From Neelides folsomi (Eukaryota > Arthropoda > Collembola > Neelipleona > Neelidae), in the NCBI GenBank assembly GCA_034687125.1, contig JAQGBZ010000168.1:62001-126000 (forward strand): a stretch of 64,000 nucleotides of DNA, in the 5' to 3' direction. The translations under genes were made by a program, and so were the position numbers. The stretch's first letter is position 1; every line of letters begins with the position of its first letter. Below the pieces are notes generated by a model. It saw only the letters and a program-made list of their open reading frames with translations. It had not been told where the DNA came from and did no database searches. Below are positions 14,801 through 25,500 of the stretch, piece by piece.

Positions 14801-17800
14801 AGTTGGAAGAATCGAAGGGAGAATTTTGAATCCTGTTTTTCCTTCCCTGTCAACCTGAGTTATTTGCACAATGAACCGTAAACCTAATCACATCCATAAC
14901 CATTACACTTATTACTCTCCTTGTCCCTTACAGCTTTTCTCATCTTCCTTTACTCGATACCTTTACAATGTTACCTGTTACGACCAATGAACTCGACCAC
15001 CTTGGAAGGCCATAATACTAATTGAATACATTTTTTGATCTTTTTCCTTTTTAGCCTCGTTGACATGCGGAGAGTCGGAATCGGAGTCAATCTCGGCCTT
15101 GGACTTGGATATCTCGATTCCCCAACTTCGCCCTTGTCATCTTCACTTTCTTCATCATCTCCATCACCCGGGCTTCTTCTCCTCGACAGTCCTCTCTCCG
15201 CTTCTGTCCAAATCCCTCCAATTCTTCCAGCAAAACCATACGGCCAGACCAAACCTCTCCCCCCACGTCCATCTAGCACAAATTCTTATCCAAACATCAT
15301 AATGAATAAACCAATGCCACAACAGCCCATCATCCCTAATAATAACAATGGTAATTTCAATTTGAATCAACGGTCCGTTCCGAATCTTCATCTCATACAA
15401 AATAGCAGCAAACAGCCGCAACGTCATTACCTCTCTCCGCCCCCCTTGGGGAACAACGTTAGTCATCCAGGAGTGAATAATCTCTCATCACTCGTGCCAT
15501 ATTACTCAGAGCTGACGAGTCAACCTACGAGTGCTTCCGTGGTTCCTCAAGGGTACAATCAGCCGCATAGAAGAGCCGGGCGAAATGAATGGAAGAGCGT
15601 TGACAATCTCCAACAACAAAATGGCTCTCCGAGGATCTGCACAAACATAGAATTTGGCGAGTCGGGTGGATTTGGGAAAAAAAGCTCTTTTGATCCGCTC
15701 AGCCCAGGGAGGAATCAAAGGTCTCCCTTCCTCCCACCACTCAATTCATCGGCCTTGAACTTAAGCCCCTCGGCCCAAAATATATCTCCGGACGGATTGA
15801 CGAATGGGAATAAAATATACTCGGAGGCTCTCGAGCCGAACGGAATTTCTCCGCTACACGGGAGCCCAGAGTATGACAGGATTAAGAGTCCGGCCCTTGA
15901 GAACTCGCTCGAGACGAAGGTCGGGCTCTGTAGGGGAAGTCCATTTGCACTTTTGGAATCTTCGAGTCACAAGGGCGTGAGTGACGTGAGTGTGAGCGAT
16001 CAGCAAAAGAACATGAAAAAGGGCCAGTCTCCAGTAAAAGAAACGAGTGGAGATGGCCCTCTTTATTCCTCACTTGGACGGAGCTCAAATTCGGACGGGG
16101 ACTCTTCTTTGATCAATACATCGGAAAATAAGAATAACGTGAGTCCGAGCAGAAAATCTAAAAACTCGGCCCCATCGTCGAAGCTGAAGTCACGGAGGCG
16201 AAACATTCTTCAACATTTGAGCATGGAGGAAATGAGGATTTTAAACAACAGGTGTAGCATTGGAACACCGGGAACAAATCATACTGGGACTGGAGGAAGT
16301 TCCTCGTCGGATGGATCTTCGGGTCATGCGAGTATGTCGGATAGTCAAACGAGCGGGTCGCCGCCGGCTCCTCCGAGTGCAGAATACGCAAGAATGACAG
16401 GGAATCCTTTGCTCAATAGCCATATAAGCTACAAGTCGGTTCTCAAGTCGGTTCCGGAAGATGAGAGCAATTTAACCAATTCATCACGACATGAGACGAG
16501 CACTCAGGGGAGCAACACTTCAAAAACGAGTCAGAGCTCTGGAAGGAACAAGGAAAAATCTGGAAGATCAAGACACAAAAACAAAGTAAGCCATTTAATT
16601 ATCATATAAATATTCCATATTGTAGGGCAGTAGGGCATATTAAATTTAATGTATAAAAGATACTGTACCCCAAGATAAGCCTTTAAACATTAAACCTAAC
16701 TTAATAAAAATTCAAGTTAGTTGAGACTATAATATTAAAATGAATAACACGTGCTATAATTCGAACAATATTTAAAAATGTTATTTAATTTTACAATTTA
16801 CAAATTTTAAATCTAATAGTATATCAAATTCGCGATTATTTTATAAAAATAATATAATTTAATTACTTAGAATTTATTAGTTACACAATTCATAAATAAA
16901 ATACCTATTACGATATACGAGTGCTCGTACATAAATATACCGGAATTTGAGAATTTGTATTGTATGTTCTATTAATGTCTTAATAAAGTAGAACTATTTG
17001 CATGTATTTTAAATTAAATGTGAACATAACAATAAAGATATTCTGTGTAGAGGGTCGTTAAATTAATTTAACTTGGTCCGAGAGCACTTCCATACGTGGG
17101 GACCAGGAACAAATATTTTTAAAAGTTAATTAAATTAAGCCTTTTATTGACGCAGGGCGAGTCTGTCCTGCTTGGTAATGGGAATAACGGTCTCGAAGAC
17201 ATCAAACAGGCCATCGAGCAGCTGACGCTCCGTTCATACCACAGCAGCAATAGCGGCAGCCACCATGGCACTGGCCATGGGACGGGCAAAGATGGCCAAA
17301 CTTCTTCCTACTCAACTTCAACCTATTCCTCCATGAGCGGCTCCGAGTGCGACCGACACAGACGATCGCATTTAATTAGGAACTCCAGTTTGGAAACAAT
17401 AAATACTCAGGTAGAGCGGAATTTAATTCTCTAGAGACCCAAAACGAGTCCTTTTGTATGTTAATGACTTAAATTGACTTTAAAAGGTGACGTCGGCCGA
17501 CGAGTTCGTCTGGGTTGACTCTCACAATCGACTCGTAGAACTCCAGCAGTTCCCGTGGTCAAACCATGACATCCTTCGAGTCATCGAAAGGAGCAGCCGG
17601 CTCCGAGAAAACCTTGAGAGAATTTCAATGGAAACCGTCCCCCGGGTCTCGTTCCTTCTCCAGCGGGCCCTCGTTCGAATTTCAAGAGAAACCCAGCGGC
17701 TGTCGAGGACTTTTGGCTTCTGTTCGAAGCACGAAGTTACTTCCGCATTCAGGATCGTCTTGGCCCCCGCCCTCGCAGACTCCTGCATTAAAGTAAATTG

Positions 17801-20800
17801 ACCATAAGGACCAAAATGTTAAAAACCGGAATGCATTGTTTATGCCATCGTAAACTGATTCAATTTCATTATTTTTAGGCTTGTTTAAGAGCCGCCGCCA
17901 TGTTTTCCGTCTCTTCAAGTGATCCTTTACATCGTGAATCGAAATCGGCCAGAGCTGGGCTCCATTTACACGTAGGCCGCTTTCAACGATGGATGGTCGA
18001 AGTGAGACTTGGACGTTTTGTCCATGAATTCTCCGCCATTCACCTCACTGCGGGAATGGAGAATTTAATAGAAGAAATCATTGGCCAGTCTTTATCATTT
18101 ATCACGAACCTTGGTGGAGATCAAGTATCAAATAATAGCAACAATTCACCGGTGCTCACTGCCGCTCTTTTGGAACAGGCCATTGCCAACAATGGTGATT
18201 TTTGGGGATTGTTGCAACCTTATGCACATCTCAATGCTGGTCGAACAGCTTCGGGAGCTTTAGCATTACCAAGATGGGCAAGTATAGCCAGTGTTGATTC
18301 CTCTGGAAGTAGCAGCACAACAATTGGGAATTCAACCGAAGAACATCTTTCACACTGTCATAATAAAAGCCTGGAACAATCACTTCTCACAACTTGTGTA
18401 GGAACATTGTCGGAACTTGCGGATATTCTTTCCCGGGTTTCCCATTACCATCACAAACAAATTCCACTGGCGACAGGTGGAAATAATAATGGGAGTGGAA
18501 AAGGTCTCGCACCATCCTGGACGCCTTCTGCTGTTCATACACTCTTTTACTTCATGCGCTGTTCACAATTAGAAAACGCTGATGAAGTCAATGGGAATTC
18601 AGAACTCAATTCTTCCACAGCAACGCTTGGATCCGAACCGATTGAGAGAATTGTGAGACAAAGGCCAAGAGTTCCAGTCCAAGAACTTGTCTACGAAAGA
18701 CCATTTATTGTTCTTCCGCCAATAATTGAATGGGTTCGTGTGGCATCTTCACATGCTGACCATCGACATTCTGCCATTGTGGACAAAGATGATGTCATGC
18801 AAGCAGCCAGACTTCTCTTACCTGGAATAGACTGCCCAATAAGACTCATTGGGTATTTATATGAGTACTTTTTTATTAAAACATTGGGAGGTTCAACTTA
18901 TGGGAAATTCAATTTAATTAATATTTTGATTATTTGTAGATCTGATGAATTTTCTTGGCCAAGACGTCCAATTGACGAATTCGAGTGCAATAAAAGACTC
19001 AAGATTGATTTGGCATTTAAAATGTTGACATCTGGAAGATCGGACCTTGTAGCACAAGCTTTGCTTTTAATGCCTCAATCAAAAGCCAATACTTACAATG
19101 AAGCAGGTAACTTGCAAAAAATTATATTGGTTTACTAAATGTTAATTGTTAAAATTAATTAAATATAAATCGAACGATTTTTCAAATCTGTAAATAATTA
19201 AACTTTAATATTGTATTGTATTGTATTAAATTAAAAATTTCTTCAGGACTTTCCCCATTGATTCTTGCAACTGTACGTGGAGAAGATAACATGGTGAAGG
19301 TTTTGCTCGAAGCTGGAGCAAACTCAGACATGGAAACTCCTCCAAACGGCCCAACGTTTCCATTTGCGAATAGCGAAACTCAACATTGGACTGCTTTAAC
19401 ATTTGCAGCACTTATGGGAAGACTCAGCATTCTTAAAGTAATTATCTAAATTCACTTATTATATAAGCATTCTTTAAAGACTTTTAATATTATATTTTAA
19501 TTAATCTTTATTTCCAATTTAATCTTTACAGATATTGTGTGAGATAAAATGATACACTTAATACACTGTTAGTTAAACAAAATAATTTTTAATTTCAGAT
19601 TTTACTCGAACATGGTGGAAATGTTGAAGGTGGGGCAAAGTTGAGTGAAGAAAAATCAACTCAAACGCCGCTTCAAGTCGCGGCTGCAACTGGAAATCTC
19701 GAAGTCGTTTCAACCCTTTTAAATTACGGGGCCAATCCATTTCTTTCAACCTTGGTTAGAGATTCCCTTTGTTATATGGGATCAGCTCAAAGGGGAAGTT
19801 TCAGGTAATTAATTTCCTCTACATAAAGCATTTTTCCTCTTTATTCTTTTTGGGAGCAATAAAAAATAAAATATTAATTTGTTTTAGTGCGATTTCGGTT
19901 GCGGCTGCACACGGACAAAGGGCCGTTTTACACAAACTGCTCTCAGCTCCTTTTAATTCTCCTCCTTCCTCAAAGGAAGTTTTAAGCTTGGAAGAAATCC
20001 TCGCTGAAGGTGTTCAACAGTCAACGAAAAACGGAGTCGGTCGACCGGAAGAACCAAAAATCCTTACAAAATCTCAAGTGAAAGTTCTTCAAGAGGCCAT
20101 GTACCAAAGTGCCGAGAATGGACATTTAGAGATGACCCTTGACCTGAGGAATTTAGGAGTCCCTTGGACCCTTCATTGTTGGATCAATGCCATTGGAACA
20201 GCAAATGAACTTCGTTGTGAGCCAGTCGTTGACCAACTTCTTCAAGATTTTATTCCAATCCTTCCAAATGAAGATTTTACACAAGGACATTTTGTTGATG
20301 ATTGTCTTCCACTTTTATTCCAAATCTTTAGAAGTTGTAAAGTGAGTAAATTTTATAGCGCAATTTTCACCATTAAGTAATCAAACTGGCTTTACCCTAA
20401 CCAAACTAATAAAAATTAAAAAAATAATTCATTTATTATTAAAATTTAGAATGAAGGAACGACGTTACTTCTCGCAGACGTTTTTCAAACTTGTTATGGA
20501 AAAGATTCTACAAAGGATGTGAGGGACAATTCAATTTCAAATGGAACTCGAATTGATCCAAAATATGTGAACAACCCTGAGCTCTCTGATGTTCAATTTC
20601 GAGTCGAAGGCAAAGTATTTTATGCCCATAAAATTGTTCTTGTGACTTCGTCCCCACGATTTAAATCAATGCTCAAAAGTGCTCCAGAATCAAACCCTCC
20701 AATTTTGCAAATTAATGACATTCGCTATCACATATTCCAGGTATATACTTTAATATTATTTAAACAACAATTAAATAACATAACTTATATACAAATATAA

Positions 20801-21552
20801 TACAGAATAACATAATATATGGTATATTGTATTAAATTGCTGAATGTTGATTTCATAAAAATATAAATGTAAACAAATGTTGAGATTATTTGGTTGATTT
20901 ACATCGGTTGTAAACTCGTGTTTATAATGGAGTTTTTCCATCCTATTTCTATGATATAATATGAGGTCTTTCTTTTTTATGAAGATGGTGATGGAATATC
21001 TGTACAATGGGGGATGTGAGTCGATTCGTGGGATTGAGACGGAAGATGTTCTTGAGCTAATGGCGGCTGCCAACTTTTTCCAGTTGGACGGGCTCCTCCG
21101 CTTCTGTGAATCCAAATGTTCTCATTTGGTCAACATTGAATCTGTCGTGTCTCTCTACATTCACGCTAAAGTAAGTCAAATAAATCCTCGTTCCTCACTC
21201 CATTAACTCAAAAGGATGATGGAGCATGGAAAACGTAAATGCCGCTAATTTCACATTTCGCGACGAAGTTGATTCGCTGAGTTAATAAACTTCATATCTC
21301 GGGTTTTACAATAAAATCCTTTTATGTTCATAGGTTTACAATGCTGTTCAACTCCTCGAATACTGCCAAGGTTTCATTCTTCAAAATATGGTCGCTTTGC
21401 TCACCTACGATGACTCGGTTCGAAGACTCATCTTTGGGAAGAAACTTCACAATCATGATGTTCTGGCGGGGCTTGTCCTCACTTTACAAGCAAGGCTGAA
21501 AAGTAAGCCAAAGTCTACCGCAAATAGAAAGTCGACTGGAAGTACAAAATAA
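11896..21552 (+). CDS. ABTB2/BTBD11-like: ankyrin repeat and BTB domain protein, ABTB2/BTBD11 family
   Basis: Twelve coding exons in consistent phase: 11896-11984, 15055-16585, 17156-17410, 17487-17792, 17879-18852, 18940-19106, 19247-19437, 19599-19804, 19888-20341, 20450-20740, 20985-21170 and 21334-21552, giving 1622 residues. Residues 1-625 are a low-complexity Ser/Pro/Asn-rich region with a proline motif KPLPPRP. About 626-830 is the histone-fold-like region that this family carries (VTSADEFVWVDSHNRLVELQ, then ACLRAAAMFSVSSSDPLHRE). Ankyrin repeats cover about 1100-1260. A BTB domain starts near 1435 (ELSDVQFRVEGKVFYAHKIV) and continues into the C-terminal helical part. Family members are about 1000-1100 residues, so the long disordered N-terminus accounts for the extra length. 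BTB proteins of this type are thought to act as scaffolds or ubiquitin-ligase adaptors. The fifth coding intron (18853-18939, 87 nt) has no stop and keeps frame, so naive calls would fuse exons 5 and 6. A possible poly(A) signal lies near 21834. Confidence 0.93.
11985..15054 (+). other. first coding intron of the ankyrin-BTB gene
   Basis: A 3070-bp intron bounded by GTATGT and a pyrimidine tract ending TTTTTAG. The phase-2 junction joins CG to C to give Arg, after which the reading continues as LVDMRRVGIG. It contains only unrecognised short open frames and one 13-bp tandem duplication (13704-13729). Introns this long at the 5' end often hold enhancers, but nothing in the sequence proves it here. 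Confidence 0.8.
13704..13729. repeat. 13-bp perfect tandem duplication
   Basis: GTTCTTCATTTAT occurs twice head to tail inside the first coding intron of the ankyrin-BTB gene. It looks like a simple replication-slippage duplication. Confidence 0.9.
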
Positions 21553-22548
21553 TAAGGATTGAGTTTAAAGTTCATCTCTTTCCTTCCCTTAATATTTAAA
21601 TGAATATTTAAAATGAAATTTATATATTATTTCTATCTACTTAATTACATGTTAAAATAATTGTCGTATTTAATGATAGTTTTAATTTTGATCAATAACA
21701 ATGATCATGTTCAAAGGGCTCAACGAATAATGTATAAAAAAATAATCGACTGAACAACTTGACAATCGTTTCTCAGGTGGAAATTAATTAATTCAAAATC
21801 TGCTTATTATGTAAAAAGTTTAAGAGAATGTTCAATAAAAATGACAATCTTAATAGAGTATATTGTAGATACATATAATATATTTAAATATGTTGTTTTA
21901 CTAAAATATAACTTTTAACCAATTATATGGAAAATTTAGCAATCATAATAAAATATTAAAGTTTATGCCATTTAAAATTAATGATTAAAGATGAGCGTAA
22001 TAACAACTATATTGAATTTTTAACTGTGTAAAAAAATAAATGATGATAATGATTTTATATTTAATATTTTATTAATTGAGTATTATATATTTTATGTACC
22101 TTCAAAAATGGAAATTATGAAGACAAGAAAAAAAGCTATAAATATTTAAATTATCTCAATGTCTCTACAATACTGATTTGAGAGTGATTTGGGTGTTGTA
22201 CTGTAAAATAATAATTAAAATATAAGCGAGAAATATTTGGCCAATCTTTGTTTTATAATTTTGTAAATATTTTAATGTAATTCATGTTTTATTATCAATT
22301 TTAACATTGCATAATAAATAATTTTAACAATATATCAAGACCATTTAGAATAGATTTACAATTTAACAATAATGTGTAATTTTATAATTGTTAAACAATC
22401 TCTATATTATATTGATCAATGATCATCAACGTCTCTTAAATATTCGTATAATGTGAATCATAATTATTTATATTATAGTTAATTCTACGTCCATAAAGAA
22501 CCGTCAACAAGAATTACAATTTAATTTTAATAAAACAACGAGAAATTT
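21553..22548. other. convergent intergenic region between the ankyrin-BTB gene and the glutamate receptor
   Basis: About 1 kb of AT-rich sequence between two genes that converge. It should hold both 3' UTRs. An AATAAA on the + strand near 21834 is about 280 bases after the ankyrin-BTB stop. Nothing else is recognisable. Confidence 0.6.
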
Positions 22549-25500
22549 CTAAACAAAATGTTCTTTCTTTTCGCAACAATGATCATTCGGGTGCTTTGAA
22601 TAGTGAGACAAAGTTGGGACTTGAAGATGAGACGAGGAAACATTTTTATCGTAATATGTTGCTTCTTTATTGATTTCCTCTTCTGTAATGCTCCCATTAA
22701 TAGAAGGTCCTTTACGAACAGGCTTTGTATCTCCAGTGCATTTACATACAAATGCAAGTTCACTTTTAATTTCATCCCAAAACGAACTCTGAATTAAAAT
22801 TTCAATTAACACGTTCAGAATCATACAATTCCAAAAAGCAAATACTGATATATTTATACGATATATGTAAGAAAATGGTATTTCTTTATTTACTCCTTCT
22901 TCACGAGAAACTTGGCGAGCGCTGTAGAAAAAATCAACCATGGTCCATAAAATTGCAAACAAACATCCTCCTACGAGAATAACAAAACAACCAGCTACGT
23001 TTGCTACAAGAAGTGGTTTTACGTCTCCTTCACCATCGCCCTACTCAACATCAATTACAAATTGCAATAGTTAAACTTTTTAAAAACACCACGATTACAG
23101 ATATATTAAATAGATAGGAAATAATGGATAAAAACTTACACCACAATCGGCTGCTTCTTTTCGTTCTTCTTTCCACCATTTTCTTTTAAGTTGATCAAGA
23201 ATTCCGGCTTCTTGTAAACTTAAAATTCCGCTGCTTAATGCTTGTCTATACTTGGATTCTGCCAAAAAATATTTTTTTAAATAGCTTATTTAATTAAGTT
23301 TAGTATTGATATTTAAGTTAATGGTCAATTACTTCCAACTAGAATAAATTTGGCTAACCTTTTTTAAGTGCAATTCCATAACCTTTGCTATCTAAATGAT
23401 CTCCAACTTGCGTCAATCCACAAATTCTTTCCATGTTATATTCAATTACGGTGGATTCCATAAAGAATGCATAAGTTCCATCAGAATCTTAAAATCATGA
23501 ATTTCATTATGGTTCGATTAGATTTTCGATTTATGGAATTGTTAAAAGTATAATTGATTAGTTAATTGTAATTTAAAGGTTCATTTAGCATAAAAATTTG
23601 TAAATTGTTTAGCACCTTTGACTCTTTCAACTGCAGCTTTGTTTCCAGACATAAATGGAGATGGTTTCATCAATGTCATCCTTTTCCATAAGTCTCGCTT
23701 AAACATAAATGGAGAATCCTGTAAAGCAGCAAAAATACTCACAAGGTGAACTAAAAAAAGTATTAACACCTTGAGATATTCAATTTGGCATTACATAATT
23801 GAATTGCATTTACCCTGAAAAAAGCTGCAGTTGATCCTGTTGCGACACATCCATATTGAACTTTTTCTTGTTTCGGTAAATCATCTAAGGATTTAATCAC
23901 AACTTCGAGATCTTGGACAATTAAAAATGTGGCCAAGTTGGCTGTATAAGACGAAACCATGATGAGAGTGAAAAACCACCAAATTGTGGCAACAATTCTT
24001 GTAGACACGCATCTTTATAAACGAAACAAATAAAGTATTATATAAATTTAATAAATATTAATTAATTTTATATTCTTATTATGGAATGCTCATATACCGG
24101 GTGGCCGGTTAAGTAGGCTTTATTATTAATCAACAATAACTTTAAGGCTCGTAAATATTATAAACTTTAATAATAATTAGACGATGGGGAATTTGTCAAT
24201 GTTAATTGTAGCAGACTATAAGCAGAAAATTTTAAAACATAAGCAAACGGGAAACACTTTGATCAGAGAAAGCCAAACTTTCAATTTCACTACTTTTACT
24301 TTTCGTTAACATGAAAAACCGCCGTCATCTGTTAAAAGAAGAAAAGGTTTTCATTGTTGAAGAATACTCGCGAGTACAAAATGCCCTTAAAGTTGCACGA
24401 AGATGGCCTTTTCAATCTGCGGTACCCCAGGCTAGTACTAGTTATATATAGAGTATATCATATAATTTTGATGAACATTCGTTTATAAACATAAAAGTTA
24501 TTGTTGATTAAAAATAAAGCCTACTTAACCGGCCACCCGGTACAGATACATAATATGTATAATTATTATTTATGTACATGGTACTTAATTCTAGCTAATA
24601 ATTAAATTGTGCATTTAATAAATTAAAATATTTAATTATTATTATATGAGAATTTGGTTAAGCATTACTTTGGTGCAATATCGGCTCCACCACCAACAAT
24701 GCATCCAAATGTGAACCAAAAGCAATTTATTAGTGTAAACTCATTTTCGAGTTCCTCTGGTTCATCAACACAGGGATGTGAAGGGATCCATTCATAAGGC
24801 GTAATTCTATTCAACCCCAAAGTGAAATTAATTTTGGCTATTTCATTTTAATCAAAATATATTAAATGCCAACCGTGCTGTGATGAAAAGGGCCAAAGAG
24901 ACCCCAACGAGGGAAATGCACATTCCCATCCAAACTTCTATGGAAAATGGAGCCATGAAGGAAAATAAACTCGGGGGCTTCGCTTTTGGGCTCGTAAAAA
25001 GTATTGAAATTCCCAAGTTCATAAAAGGCATTGTAAAACCCACAGCTTTTTGCCTATCTTTGCTTATGGTCAAATCCGCCACGGCCATGTCGGCTGTCTT
25101 TAATAAAAGTCATCCATTAGGAAAGTTAATATAAAATTCAATCTTTCCTAATGAGAACAATCTAATTAATAATGAAAAATTATTTCAAATTAATCCTAAT
25201 TATAAATGTTTTACTCCATCGAGAACTTCTTTCATCATTCCATTCCATGTCCCAGTTTCTTTGTTCAAACTTCCATAGCTATTGTCATCAACGAGCTTTA
25301 CAATGTATTTGAATCCCAGCTTTATTGATAAATGGTGAAGAAGTTCAATGGAATATCCTTCATAACGAGCGTTTCCTGTTAAAGCTTCTTGTGATCTTGT
25401 AAGCATACAAAAAGGGGGATTCTAAATCGCATAAAATATTAATTAAAATTACTGTTAATTGATATTAAAATTAGTAATTTCAATATCAATTACAATTATC

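Noticed and set aside
14971-16423. Several minus-strand open frames opposite exon 2 of the ankyrin-BTB gene
   Set aside because: They arise from the higher GC and Ser/Pro-rich coding of the + strand; the + strand frame joins exactly with its neighbours.
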